From contig CAVQOG010000008.1 in the NCBI GenBank assembly GCA_963714375.1, positions 558,001 through 622,000 of the forward strand: a DNA stretch of 64,000 bases. Reading direction: 5' to 3'. This document shows positions 25,969 through 34,657 of the stretch, piece by piece. A program made the position numbers and the translations under genes. The notes beneath the pieces were generated by a model. It searched no databases and had not been told where the DNA came from. It was given only the letters and a program-made list of their open reading frames with translations. This DNA comes from UBA5794 sp963714375. GTDB taxonomy: Bacteria; Actinomycetota; Acidimicrobiia; Spongiisociales; UBA5794. How positions within the stretch are numbered: position 1 is the first letter of the stretch; each line of letters opens with the position of its first letter.

Positions 25969-28560
25969 TTGTCGAAGAAACTTGTGATTGTCGAGTCGCC
26001 AGCAAAGGCGAAGATGATTGGTGGATACCTCGGTGACGACTTCATCGTTGAGTCCTCGGTTGGCCACATCCGCGACATTCCTGCACGCAAGAAAGACCTG
26101 CCTGAGAGCAAGCAGGGTGCGTGGGCGAAGACTCGATTCGGTATCGATATCGAAAACGACTTCACACCAATCTACGTCGTCTCCGATTCCTCCAAGAAGC
26201 AGGTGCGTCTGCTCAAGCAGCTGCTGAAGGACGCGGACGAGCTCTACCTCGCAACGGATGAAGACCGCGAGGGCGAAGCCATCGCATGGCACCTCCTCGA
26301 GGAGCTCAAACCGAAGGTTCCGGTCCAGCGCATGGTGTTTCACGAGATCACCAAGAAAGCGATCCAGGAGGCAGCAGCCAACCCTCGGGATCTCGATGTG
26401 CCACTCGTTCAAGCCCAAGAGACACGAAGAATCCTCGATCGCCTTTTCGGTTTTGAGGTTTCCCCTGTTCTATGGAGGCGGGTGAGGCGTGGGCTCTCGG
26501 CCGGGCGGGTCCAATCTCCTGCCACACGAATCCTCGTCGACCGAGAGCGCGAGCGGATGGAATATGTCCGCTCGTCATACTCAAGTCTCAAGGCGACGCT
26601 CGCCTCCGAAGGTGCCGAGTTCCCCGCAGCTCTACGCACGATTGACAGCGTGCGGGTCGCTGACGGTGCCGACTTCGACGCCGCAGGAAACCTCAAGAAG
26701 GATCGAAGGGCACTGTCGCCTGAAGATGCGATCAGCTTGGCGCAGGGTCTGAGCGGTGCAGACTTCTCAGTCACCCGCGTTGAGTCCAAGCCATACACCC
26801 GAAAGCCATATGCCCCGTTCCGCACATCGACGTTGCAACAGGAAGCAGGGCGCAAACTCAGATTTGGGGCTCGACGGACCATGAGTGCAGCCCAAGCGCT
26901 TTATGAGCAGGGCTTCATCACCTATATGCGAACCGATTCGACGAATCTTTCGGCGACCGCCCTTGACGCTGCTCGATCTCTTGTTGCGGATCGCTACGGC
27001 TCGCAGTTCCTTCCCGAGAAGCCGCGTTTCTACGGCACACAGGCCAAGGGCGCTCAAGAAGCGCACGAGGCGATCCGACCGGCAGGTGATCGATTCCAGG
27101 ACATGGACAGAGCCGCGGCACAGTTCGGTCCGACTTCGGACGCAGCTCGTGTCTATGAACTGATCTGGATGCGGACGGTCGCGTCGCAGATGAAGGACGC
27201 CAAGGGGGAGAGTCTCAGGGTCGAGATCACGGCAGACACCCTCGACGGTGAAACCTGCGGGTTCCGCGCCAGCGGGCGAACGATTACATTCCCAGGTTTC
27301 CTGCGTGCCTACGTCGAGGGCAGAGACGACCCTGATGCTGCACTCGACGATCAAGAAACACATCTTCCGAACATGGTCGAAGGTGACGCGCTTGCCGCCG
27401 TCACCCTCGAGCCGACCGACCACGAAACCAAGCCACCTGCGAGATACACCGAGGCGTCACTCGTGAAACGTCTCGAGGAACTCGGCATCGGTCGACCATC
27501 GACGTATGCGTCGATCATCTCGACCATCCTTGATCGCGAGTATGCGTTCAAGCAAGGAACCGCACTCGTCCCAACGTGGCGTGCCTTCGGTGTTGTCGGC
27601 TTGCTTGAGCAGTACTTCGCTGAGTACGTCGACTACGACTTCACCGCAAAGATGGAGGAAGATCTCGACCGGATCGCTTCGGGCGATCAGGAGATGGTTC
27701 CGTATCTCAGGGAGTTCTACGACGGTGTAAAAGACTCCGAGAACCCAAGGCCGGGGATCACAGACTTCGTATCCGAGGAGGCACTCGAGCGAATCGATCC
27801 AAAAGTTGTCAACTCCTTTGAGATCGGGATCGGAGATGATGGCGTACCGATTGTCGCCAGATCCGGACAGTACGGGCCATACCTCCAACGCGGCGAGGAT
27901 CGCGCGTCGATTCCGCCAGACCTACCTCCAGACGAGTTGAACCTTGATCGCGCCGAGGAGTTGCTGGGTGCGCCAAAGGACGAACGCTCTCTCGGAAGTG
28001 ATCCCGACACAGGTCTCGAGATCTTCCTCAAGACGGGCAGATTCGGGCCGTATCTTCAACTTGGTGAACGCGACCCGGATTCGAAGGACAAGCCAAAGAT
28101 GGCTTCGGTGTTCAAGTCCATGGACCCCACGACCCTCACGCTCGACGATGCCCTTCGGTTGCTCTCGATTCCACGAGAGGTTGGCCGCCATCCTGAAGAC
28201 AGCGAGCCCGTGTTCGCAAAGAATGGCCCCCACGGACCGTATGTGAGCTGGGGCAAGGAGAATCGGTCCATCGAGACTGAAGAGCAGCTCCTCACGATCA
28301 CGCTTGATGAGGCCCTTGAAGCTCTCTCCAAGCCACGACAGCGGCGCGGAGCGAAGCCGCCTCTCAAGGAACTCGGTAAGGATCCTGCCACCGGCAACGA
28401 AATCGTTGTCAAAGATGGCCGTTTCGGTCTCTACATGACCGATGGCGAGACCAACGTGTCATTTCGGGTCGCTGAAACCCTCGACAACATCACCCTCGAT
28501 CATGCGTCGGAACGCTTGGCCGAGAAACGGGCGAAGGGCCCAGCGCCCAAGAAGAAATAG
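25969..28560 (+). CDS. topA: DNA topoisomerase I
   Basis: Type IA topoisomerase relaxing negative supercoils, 863 residues. Toprim domain with LVIVESPAKAKMI and ATDEDREGEAIAWHL; catalytic Tyr319 in GFITYMRTDSTNL. No C-terminal zinc fingers; instead several G-x-(F/Y)-G-P-Y repeats (SGQYGPYLQRG, GRFGPYLQLG, NGPHGPYVSWG, DGRFGLYMTDG) and a Lys-rich end, as in actinobacterial enzymes. The start is TTG at 25969, placing SKKLVIVESPAK at the N-terminus. Confidence 0.97.
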   Translation: MSKKLVIVESPAKAKMIGGYLGDDFIVESSVGHIRDIPARKKDLPESKQGAWAKTRFGIDIENDFTPIYVVSDSSKKQVRLLKQLLKDADELYLATDEDREGEAIAWHLLEELKPKVPVQRMVFHEITKKAIQEAAANPRDLDVPLVQAQETRRILDRLFGFEVSPVLWRRVRRGLSAGRVQSPATRILVDRERERMEYVRSSYSSLKATLASEGAEFPAALRTIDSVRVADGADFDAAGNLKKDRRALSPEDAISLAQGLSGADFSVTRVESKPYTRKPYAPFRTSTLQQEAGRKLRFGARRTMSAAQALYEQGFITYMRTDSTNLSATALDAARSLVADRYGSQFLPEKPRFYGTQAKGAQEAHEAIRPAGDRFQDMDRAAAQFGPTSDAARVYELIWMRTVASQMKDAKGESLRVEITADTLDGETCGFRASGRTITFPGFLRAYVEGRDDPDAALDDQETHLPNMVEGDALAAVTLEPTDHETKPPARYTEASLVKRLEELGIGRPSTYASIISTILDREYAFKQGTALVPTWRAFGVVGLLEQYFAEYVDYDFTAKMEEDLDRIASGDQEMVPYLREFYDGVKDSENPRPGITDFVSEEALERIDPKVVNSFEIGIGDDGVPIVARSGQYGPYLQRGEDRASIPPDLPPDELNLDRAEELLGAPKDERSLGSDPDTGLEIFLKTGRFGPYLQLGERDPDSKDKPKMASVFKSMDPTTLTLDDALRLLSIPREVGRHPEDSEPVFAKNGPHGPYVSWGKENRSIETEEQLLTITLDEALEALSKPRQRRGAKPPLKELGKDPATGNEIVVKDGRFGLYMTDGETNVSFRVAETLDNITLDHASERLAEKRAKGPAPKKK

Positions 28561-28561
28561 G

Positions 28562-28596
28562 AGCTTTCAGCTCACAGCTCACAGCTTTCAGCTTTT
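28562..28596. repeat. 7-bp tandem repeat (CAGCTCA/CAGCTTT)
   Basis: Units AGCTTTC-AGCTCAC-AGCTCAC-AGCTTTC-AGCTTTT begin immediately after the topA stop. Related on the other strand to the GCTGAAA array at 21351. The 7-bp period is exact. Confidence 0.75.
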
Positions 28597-28600
28597 GCCC

Positions 28601-28660
28601 AGTCCCCCCGGCTGCCGGGGGAACGCGGCGTCTGCTTGGCAGACGATGCAGGGGGGCGTT
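28601..28660 (+). repeat. REP-like hairpin element B3
   Basis: CCCCCGG-CTG-CCGGGGG hairpin, then a GTCTGC-TTG-GCAGAC hairpin, then GATGCAGGGGGGCGTT: same architecture as B1 with different stem sequences. Lies between topA and tmk. Confidence 0.65.
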
Positions 28661-28725
28661 CCAGCTTGTCGGGGTGTCAGAGCGTCCGCTTCGCGGCAGG
28701 GCGGGGTGAGCCGTAAGCTCTCCAC

Positions 28726-29334
28726 ATGACCGAGCTTGCCGACAGATACATTGCATTTGAGGGGATCGAAGGTGCAGGCAAATCGACGGTTGCTCGCAAA
28801 GTTGTTCGCCATCTCAACGACTCGGGGAGGGATGCGGTCTTTGTCCGCGAGCCGGGAGGAACCGAAGTCGGAGAGCGAGTCAGAGAGATCTTGCTTGGCG
28901 ATGGGGAAGCACCTGCGCCCCTTGCCGAGGCTGCGTTGTTCGCGGCTTCGCGAGCACAGCTCATTCACGCGGTTGTGCGCCCTGCACTCGAGGCAGGGAA
29001 GTGGGTTATCACCGACAGATCGGCGTATTCGTCCCTCGCGTACCAGGCCATTGGGCGTGACCTCGGTCTGGAGGATGTACGGAGGCTCAACGACATCGCT
29101 ATTGGTGGCCTTTGGCCGGGGCGTGTTGTACTTCTCAGGCTGACCACGGGAGACGGTCTGGCGCGTCAGGCAGTCGACGATCGTATTGGCGGGGAGGGGA
29201 CGAGCTTTCATGAGTCCGTTGCCGACGGGTTTGATTCGCTCGCCGCAGCAGAACCGGACCGATTCGTTGTTGTGGATGCGTCGCGGCCGGTTTCCGATGT
29301 GGTATCCGACGCGATCGAGAGGCTTGGGCTGTGA
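28726..29334 (+). CDS. tmk: Thymidylate kinase
   Basis: Phosphorylates dTMP to dTDP with ATP; 202 residues, normal length. P-loop GIEGAGKST, substrate motif REPGGT, the DRSAYSSLAYQ block and a short lid region (DDRIGGEGTSF). The stop overlaps the holB start (GTGA), the common tmk-holB pairing. ATG 28726 follows the REP-like region, so a promoter for this pair is probably within 28660-28725. Confidence 0.96.
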   Translation: MTELADRYIAFEGIEGAGKSTVARKVVRHLNDSGRDAVFVREPGGTEVGERVREILLGDGEAPAPLAEAALFAASRAQLIHAVVRPALEAGKWVITDRSAYSSLAYQAIGRDLGLEDVRRLNDIAIGGLWPGRVVLLRLTTGDGLARQAVDDRIGGEGTSFHESVADGFDSLAAAEPDRFVVVDASRPVSDVVSDAIERLGL

Positions 29335-30392
29335 AGCCATTCGCCGGGGTCATCGGCCATTCCTCCATTGTCGATCTGCTCACGTCAGAACTCACCAATC
29401 CGGCCCATGCATATCTCTTCGTCGGACCATCAAATGTCGGAAAGGCCTCAGTGGCACGGGAGTTCGCCGCGCACCTCGTCGGTGGGTCCGATGCCGACGC
29501 CGTTCGGCGAGCCGCGGCCGGAACTCATCCCGACGTCGTTGTTGTCGCTCCTGACGGTAGGTCATCGGTCACCGTCGATCAGGCTCGCATGGTGGTGTCA
29601 GCTGCTGTTCGTGCACCGCTCGAATCCTCGGTGAAGGTGTTCCTGTTCGAGGAAGCATCAATGCTCAACGACGAAGCTGCCAACGCCCTGCTCAAGACGA
29701 TCGAGGAGCCGATAGCGTCGTCCAGGTTCGTCCTCGTCGCCGATTCTGAGGATGATCTTCCATCTACTGTGGCAAGTCGCTGCCGAACCGTCGTGTTTGG
29801 GAGGGTCAGCGAGGATGAGGTCGCTGCAGGACTTCAAGCCAACGGTATCGATCGCGAAAGCGCGTTCAAAGCAGCACGGATTTCAGGTGGCCGACCGGGT
29901 CTTGCGCTATCGCTCGCCACTGAGCCTGCCGTTGTCGAGTTCCGAGAGGCATGGTTGTCGGTGCCCGGAAGCGTCACGGAGCATCCCGGTGATGCATACC
30001 GGCTGGTATCGCGGGTCCTCGAGGCCACCGATCCGCTCCTCGACGCGATCAAGGAGCGGCAGGGAGCTGAGCAACTGATGCTGTACCCCGACGACAATGC
30101 CCCAAAGGCGTATCTTGAGCGTCAGGCGCGTGAACTTGCGCGGGCATCCGATGCTCTGTACGCCACGGGCCTTGAACTGTTGGCGAGCTTCTACCGTGAC
30201 ACCGCCGCGTCGCAGGTTGGGGCACCGGTTCAGAACACGGACGTCGACGTTGCATTGTTGGCGCGGATCGACGTTCCGACCGCCATCACACATGCCGAGC
30301 GAGTGTTTGGCGCCATCGATGCGCTCGATGCGAACCAGCGACCGAGCCTTGCTCTCGCTTCGCTGTTTGTGGATCTTGGCCGGGATGAGTAG
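29331..30392 (+). CDS. holB: DNA polymerase III delta' subunit
   Basis: Clamp-loader subunit, 353 residues. Begins with VIGHSSIVDLLTSEL and AYLFVGPSNVGKAS, a Walker A-like loop in which the usual Ser/Thr after GK is Ala, so ATP binding is doubtful (delta' is often non-hydrolysing). Other features are FLFEEASMLNDEAANALLKTIEEP and the SRC motif in VASRCRTVVFG, which acts as the arginine finger. GTG 29331 overlaps tmk; its end overlaps the acyltransferase gene. Confidence 0.92.
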   Translation: MKPFAGVIGHSSIVDLLTSELTNPAHAYLFVGPSNVGKASVAREFAAHLVGGSDADAVRRAAAGTHPDVVVVAPDGRSSVTVDQARMVVSAAVRAPLESSVKVFLFEEASMLNDEAANALLKTIEEPIASSRFVLVADSEDDLPSTVASRCRTVVFGRVSEDEVAAGLQANGIDRESAFKAARISGGRPGLALSLATEPAVVEFREAWLSVPGSVTEHPGDAYRLVSRVLEATDPLLDAIKERQGAEQLMLYPDDNAPKAYLERQARELARASDALYATGLELLASFYRDTAASQVGAPVQNTDVDVALLARIDVPTAITHAERVFGAIDALDANQRPSLALASLFVDLGRDE

Positions 30393-31026
30393 ACGGTCCG
30401 GCATTTCTCGTGGGATCGACGCGGTGACCCGCCGTCCCTTGCGACTTCTCTCGCGCCTGTACTTCGACATCTTGGCAGTCGGGGCTGAACACCTTCCGGC
30501 GGAGGGGCCATTCATCGTGGCTGCGAACCACTTCTCACACCTCGACCCTCCGTTCATCGGGGCCAACGCGAACCGTGATATCCGATTCCTTGCCGTTGAC
30601 GAACTTTTTGGGCGCTCGAAGCTATTCGACCTGACGATGAAGTACTACGCCGCCATCCCTCTCGACCGCGACGGCTATCCGATTGCCGCGATGAGAGAGG
30701 CGATTGATCACCTTGAATCGGGTGAGGCGATCGGAGTGTTCCCTGAGGGAAGAAGGGTGGAGCGATGGGGCGTCGATGATCCCAAGAGGGGTGCGGCATG
30801 GCTCGCATGGATGACTGGTGCACCGCTGATCCCTACGGCGATCTACGGCACCCAGCACAGTCTTTCTCCTGCTGATCGCGGGTTTCACCGAACTGCCGTG
30901 AGGCTTTGGTACAACAAACCACTGTGGTGGTTTGACTATGCGGACAGAGTCGATCCGATCGGGTCGATGACAGCCGACTGGTTCGACGCTGTGGACCGTC
31001 GTCTTTCTGATTGGATGGAGCTATGA
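30385..31026 (+). CDS. 1-acyl-glycerol-3-phosphate acyltransferase family protein
   Basis: PlsC-like acyltransferase of 213 residues. Catalytic NHxxxxD is NHFSHLD in FIVAANHFSHLDPPF; substrate motif is GVFPEGRR. Likely a membrane-associated enzyme acylating lysophosphatidate or another lipid. ATG 30385 overlaps the holB stop; its own stop overlaps the epimerase start (ATGA), making a tmk-holB-plsC-like-epimerase operon. Confidence 0.85.
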   Translation: MSRRSGISRGIDAVTRRPLRLLSRLYFDILAVGAEHLPAEGPFIVAANHFSHLDPPFIGANANRDIRFLAVDELFGRSKLFDLTMKYYAAIPLDRDGYPIAAMREAIDHLESGEAIGVFPEGRRVERWGVDDPKRGAAWLAWMTGAPLIPTAIYGTQHSLSPADRGFHRTAVRLWYNKPLWWFDYADRVDPIGSMTADWFDAVDRRLSDWMEL

Positions 31027-31934
31027 CAACCAAGAAGATCGTGGTAGCAGGTGCCTCGGGACTCATTGGTTCCGCGCTGGTCGCATCTCTTCGAGAACGG
31101 GGCGACACGGTCGTAACGCTCGTTCGGTCGACATCCGACAGTGGGTTGCCTCCTGACACACAGGTGTGGGGTCCGCGGACGGGAAGCCTTGAATCGTCCA
31201 TTCTCCATGGAGCTGACGCCGTTGTCGTGCTCAACGGAGTGCCCATCGGTGACAAGCGTTGGAACGAGGAGCGCAGGGCCCTGCTTCTGTCGTCCCGCGT
31301 TGAAGCGGTCGGAACAGTCGCGCGAACCATGTCGAAGATGGACGATGCGCCACCCGTACTCGTTACCGCATCGGCGATGGGGTTCTACGGCGACCGCGGA
31401 GACGATGTCCTGGATGAATCGGAACCAGTCGGCGACGGCTTTTTTGCCGAACTGTGCGCGGCGTGGGAGGGTGCTTCGCGTCCAGCGAAGGTTGCGGGGA
31501 TACGTGTCGTGAACATGCGTACGAGCCTTGTCCTGTCGGGTCGTGGGGGTACGCTCGCGCCGATGACTCCGCTGTTCAAGTTGGGAATCGGGGGACGTAT
31601 CGGTGACGGGAAGCAGTGGTGGTCGTGGATATCGGATGAAGATTGCATCCGTGCGTTCATACATGTGATCGATCACGACGTATCGGGACCGGTGAACGTT
31701 GCCTCCCCGAATCCTTTGACCAATGCGGAATTCACCAAGGCCCTCGGATCGGTCCTGCACCGCCCGACGTTCCTGCCGACCCCACGCATTGGTCTCAACA
31801 TCCGTCTCGGAAGCGAACTCGCCGAAGCCATCGGCTACGTGTCCCACCGACTGGAGCCGGCCGCTCTCCGAGCCTCAGGATTCACCTACAAACACCCAGC
31901 AATCGAACCCGCTCTTGCCGCCGCTCTGACGTAG
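31023..31934 (+). CDS. TIGR01777 family epimerase-like protein
   Basis: Extended-SDR Rossmann protein (303 residues) of the YfcH/TIGR01777 family. NAD(P) motif GASGLIGSALVASLRERG at the N-terminus, family block VTASAMGFYGDRGDDVLDE, MRTSLVLSGRGG and the C-terminal DUF1731-like RLEPAALRASGFTYKHPAIEPAL. The function of the family is unsettled (nucleoside-diphosphate-sugar epimerase-like). ATG 31023 overlaps the preceding stop. The gene ends 59 bases before the tRNA-Thr. Confidence 0.9.
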   Translation: MTTKKIVVAGASGLIGSALVASLRERGDTVVTLVRSTSDSGLPPDTQVWGPRTGSLESSILHGADAVVVLNGVPIGDKRWNEERRALLLSSRVEAVGTVARTMSKMDDAPPVLVTASAMGFYGDRGDDVLDESEPVGDGFFAELCAAWEGASRPAKVAGIRVVNMRTSLVLSGRGGTLAPMTPLFKLGIGGRIGDGKQWWSWISDEDCIRAFIHVIDHDVSGPVNVASPNPLTNAEFTKALGSVLHRPTFLPTPRIGLNIRLGSELAEAIGYVSHRLEPAALRASGFTYKHPAIEPALAAALT

Positions 31935-31993
31935 CGAAGCAAAGAGGAGGCGGGAGGGACTGTGCAGCGCCACTTGGTATCATCCTGCCTTCC

Positions 31994-32068
31994 GCCGGGG
32001 TAGCTCAGGGGTAGAGCAACGCACTCGTAATGCGTAGGCCGCGGGTTCAAATCCCGCCTCCGGCTCCA
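31994..32068 (+). tRNA. tRNA-Thr(CGT)
   Basis: Full cloverleaf: acceptor GCCGGGG with CTCCGGC, D arm GCTC...GAGC, anticodon stem ACGCA/TGCGT around loop CTCGTAA (anticodon CGT, reads ACG), T arm GCGGG-TTCAAAT-CCCGC, discriminator T and an encoded CCA. The 3' 51 bases are repeated exactly at 43225-43275, marking it as the integration target. Confidence 0.97.
32018..32068 (+). other. attL (tRNA side)
   Basis: Left attachment site: the 51 bases from AACGCACTCG in the anticodon arm to the CCA end of tRNA-Thr. Insertion here preserves a functional tRNA. Confidence 0.9.
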
Positions 32069-32092
32069 GTTAAACTCGTGCCCCGCTTGGGT

Positions 32093-33244
32093 TTACCCGA
32101 CCCACGGACCTTGGACAATGATCTTCGGGGCGCGCTCGGGGCGCGGTGGGGGCGCGGCAGAAACAGAAACACCAGTCGCGTCGAGGCGTTCCATCACTGC
32201 ATCGGCGGCATCATCGAACAGCCCGACATACACCTTGCCGGTCACCGCGGGTGACTCGTGACCGAGCTGGCGCGACACGAGTACGAGGTCCGCACCGGCG
32301 TCGTGCATCAGCGAAGCGCAGGAATGTCTGAGCTGATGCGGGGTCACTCCGCCGAGGTCGGCGGAGCTCACCGCTTTGTCCCACACGCCGCGCCTGAAGT
32401 TGGGATACCGCAACGGACCTCCAAGTGGTGCGGTGAACACCAACGCCTCGGGATCGTTGGGCACATCCTCCAAGTGGCGGGCCAGTTCCTCAACGACGAA
32501 CGCCGGGAGGGCAACGGTACGCGCCTGATGGCTCTTGGGAGACTTCATCGCCAGACGTCCGTCCACGTCGGACATTGCGGTATCGACGACGAGCCGCTTG
32601 CGTAGCAGGTCGCACCGTGAGCGTCGCAGGGCGGCCAGTTCCCCCCACCGCAGCCCACCGTAAGCAGCAACGAACACCAGCACACGGCCTCCGGTGTCAG
32701 GCATCGTCGAGGCCAGACGTTCGACCTCGGCAGCGGAGAGGAACCGTTTACGGTGAACCTCGACCCTTGGCAGCTCGATGCGGTGTGCCGGGTTCCTACC
32801 GATCAGCCCCTCATCGACCGCGGCCTCCAGACAAGATGTGAGCACCGTTGCGCACTTCCTGATCCGGGCCGGGGAGAGCTCGTCGTTCACGAGACTCTCG
32901 ACCCATGCGGTGACACCGGCGCGGGCGATGGCACGCAGGGGGAGCGCTCCGAAGGCATCGTCAAGGCGTGAGCGGTAGATGCCGCGGTAATCGAAACGGG
33001 TGCGCTCGGTGATCCGGTGCTTCCCAGCGAGCCACTCGTCGAACCATTCAGAGAAGGTGAGCTTCCCGGCGTCGGGGTCGATCCAGCTTCCAGTCCGTAC
33101 CTTCGACCGTTGCTCGTCGAGCCATGCCTGGGCGTCGATCTTTCGCCTGAACGACCGGCTCCGCAGCCTCCCGTCCGCCCCCCGATGCCGTGCGCGCCAA
33201 CGCAGGCCGCCGCGTCCTGTTCGGTCCTCAATCCATCCTCTCAC
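32093..33244 (-). CDS. Tyrosine recombinase / integrase
   Basis: Site-specific integrase of 383 residues, adjacent to attL. N-terminal arm-binding region (WRARHRGADGRLRSRSFRRK), a SAM-like core-binding domain (LTFSEWFDEWLAGKH ... RLDDAFGALPLRAI), then the catalytic domain: Arg in YGGLRWGELAAL, HxxR in TPHQLRHSCASL, His in LGHESPAVTGKVY and the Tyr nucleophile in KVYVG. GTG 33244 is chosen because AAAGGA precedes it at good spacing; the frame extends about 34 codons further upstream. It probably drives integration into tRNA-Thr. Confidence 0.93.
   Translation of the reverse strand: MRGWIEDRTGRGGLRWRARHRGADGRLRSRSFRRKIDAQAWLDEQRSKVRTGSWIDPDAGKLTFSEWFDEWLAGKHRITERTRFDYRGIYRSRLDDAFGALPLRAIARAGVTAWVESLVNDELSPARIRKCATVLTSCLEAAVDEGLIGRNPAHRIELPRVEVHRKRFLSAAEVERLASTMPDTGGRVLVFVAAYGGLRWGELAALRRSRCDLLRKRLVVDTAMSDVDGRLAMKSPKSHQARTVALPAFVVEELARHLEDVPNDPEALVFTAPLGGPLRYPNFRRGVWDKAVSSADLGGVTPHQLRHSCASLMHDAGADLVLVSRQLGHESPAVTGKVYVGLFDDAADAVMERLDATGVSVSAAPPPRPERAPKIIVQGPWVG
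32125..32146. repeat. 22-bp GC-rich direct repeat, left copy
   Basis: Exact 22-base CGGGGCGCG-rich sequence, same strand as a copy at 43079-43100, 57 bases inside attL and 125 bases inside attR respectively. Sits within the 3' end of the integrase gene. May be an integrase arm site or a relic of an earlier integrase end. Confidence 0.6.
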
Positions 33245-33455
33245 GATTGTTCCTTTCTCGTTTGGTTGGTCGGAGTGCCCCGGCCTTGCGTGTCTCGCGT
33301 ATGGGTTCGTAGGCCGGGATGCGACCGACGCATCCTCCTGCAGCATGTCCGCGGTGCCCGACGGGTCATCAGGCTGCGGGGTCCTGTATCGCCCTCCAGT
33401 AGACGCGCGACCTCATGCGACATCGCTGCCCCTGACGCAAGTGGTCGGGCCATGG

Positions 33456-33781
33456 TCACGCCACGCGGTCCATATGGCGAAGCTGGTGCTCTCCAAACGT
33501 CGGGAGTACGTGAGAGCAGAGATGGACTCGCAACTGGCCAGGGTCTTCGGTTTGGGATGGGACTTCGTAAGACGCCACCGTTCGGACCATTCGGCGACCG
33601 TGGTCTTGGAGAGTCGTGGATCGGTCCATTCGCAGAGGAGCCTGTCGCCCTCCACCGAATTGGCGAACCGGTGTGCATCCGACCGGCGCAGAACGCCTCT
33701 CGCGCGGTCGCGTCCTGATGGATCTCGGTATCGGATCTGCCACGGCCGCCTTCTTTCTGGTCGGTGCTGGATGCGTGGCAT
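33456..33781 (-). pseudogene. N-terminal relic of a second integrase
   Basis: From ATG 33781 the minus strand reads MPRIQHRPERRRPWQIRYRD, then RFANSVEGDRLLCEW and TTVAEWSERWRLTKSHPKPKTL: the arm-binding and start of the core domain of a tyrosine integrase. After about 85 codons the homology moves to another frame (SHVLPTFGEHQLRHMDRVA) and stops at 33456. The catalytic domain is absent. It lies between the excisionase-like gene and the intact integrase, so the intact gene may have replaced or been fused behind an older one. Confidence 0.7.
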
Positions 33782-33812
33782 GGGCCGATACCTCCTCGAT
33801 CGCATTTGGCAA

Positions 33813-34004
33813 TCAAAGCACGTCTGTCTTGAGTCTGTCGCTGATCCACTGCTCGACGTCAGTCCATCGGTATCGCACATGACGACCAACGCGGAATCCC
33901 GGTGGTCCTTCGCGGTGGTAGCGCCAGGCGTAGATGGTGGCGACCGGCACACCGAGATAATCGGCGAGATCTTTCACGGTGAGCAGTTTGTCGAGGGACT
34001 CCAT
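33813..34004 (-). CDS. Excisionase-like HTH protein
   Basis: Protein of 63 residues with a MerR/AlpA-like winged helix: LLTVKDLADYLGVPVATIYAWRYHREGPPGFRVGRHVRYRWTDVEQWI. This is the usual DNA-binding domain of actinobacterial excisionases (helix_turn_helix_17). Located between integrase genes and an iteron array; it likely controls excision and could bind the 23-bp repeats next to it. Start ATG 34004. Confidence 0.88.
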   Translation of the reverse strand: MESLDKLLTVKDLADYLGVPVATIYAWRYHREGPPGFRVGRHVRYRWTDVEQWISDRLKTDVL

Positions 34005-34023
34005 GGCCTGATCTTCCGACCGG

Positions 34024-34077
34024 ACCCTCTCACCAGAGTGTCACCAACCCTCTCATCACAGTGTCAACAAAGTGTCA
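34024..34077 (+). repeat. 23-bp iterons, left half
   Basis: Two copies of ACCCTCTCA(C/T)CA(G/C)AGTGTCA start at 34024 and 34047, exactly 23 bp apart; a third AGTGTCA half follows 11 bp later at 34071. They lie just upstream of the excisionase-like gene. Confidence 0.75.
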
Positions 34078-34212
34078 GTAGACCTGTCATCCCGGTTCGG
34101 GAGCACTTCGAGACGGTTTGAAATCGGTAGTTCGACGGGTTGCCTGCGGCGGTTGCCCGATACCGCATGAGCGCTTGGTACGTATGGGTTCTCCCGGTGT
34201 TGACGTTGGCTG

Positions 34213-34278
34213 TGAAACTCTGTTGAAAGGGTTGTCGAAACTTTCGGGAGAGGGTTGTTGACACTTTGATGAGAGGGT
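34213..34278 (-). repeat. 23-bp iterons, right half (inverted)
   Basis: Three reverse-oriented copies of the same motif, ending at 34232, 34255 and 34278 (23-bp steps), reading TGA(C/A)A(C/A)TTTGATGAGAGGGT on the plus strand with variation. Together with the left half they form inverted clusters around about 135 bp. Confidence 0.75.
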
Positions 34279-34290
34279 TGGCGTGTCTAT

Positions 34291-34304
34291 TTCATGTACA
34301 TGAA
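34291..34304. promoter_or_regulatory. 14-bp palindrome TTCATGTACATGAA
   Basis: Perfect palindrome 13 bp after the right iterons. A related palindrome CATGTATACATG is at 34626-34637, upstream of the SEC-C gene. Candidate operator for a dimeric regulator. Confidence 0.45.
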
Positions 34305-34654
34305 GTATGAAATACTCGTTGATGACAGTGGCGATCCCCCAGTCGATGGCGGCTTCGTTGATCGAGTTGGCCGTTCGTGGCCTGGAAACAATGTTCAACC
34401 GCTGCCTGGATCGATCAGGACTGAGGTATTGGACCATTCTCGGCATCCAATTCATCTCAAGATGTCACGGCAATCCCACATTCGAGAAGTCTCAGAACAG
34501 AACCGCAATGCCGCGCCCGCGACCCACGACAGCCGCGATCCAAACAACAACTCGCACACCACCGTCGAGATCGCGATCGCGCACAGCCACCACCAAATCA
34601 CACACGCATGTGCAACAAGTTGCGGCATGTATACATGTAGACACGCGCAGGCCT
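34305..34654. other. Gap without a convincing gene
   Basis: Open frames run through here on both strands, but composition is low-complexity (Thr/Arg/His-rich in plus frames) and none has a good start, ribosome site or recognisable domain. It holds the palindrome at 34626-34637 and probably the promoter region of the SEC-C gene. Confidence 0.5.
34626..34637. promoter_or_regulatory. 12-bp palindrome CATGTATACATG
   Basis: Perfect palindrome ending 20 bases before the likely ATG of the SEC-C gene. Resembles the palindrome at 34291-34304 (shared ATGTA/TACAT core). Confidence 0.4.
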
Positions 34655-34657
34655 GTG

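Noticed and set aside
34087..34455. 122-residue minus ORF and overlapping plus ORFs in the iteron region
   Set aside because: Run through the iterons and palindromes, no ribosome site or domain, frames conflict on both strands.
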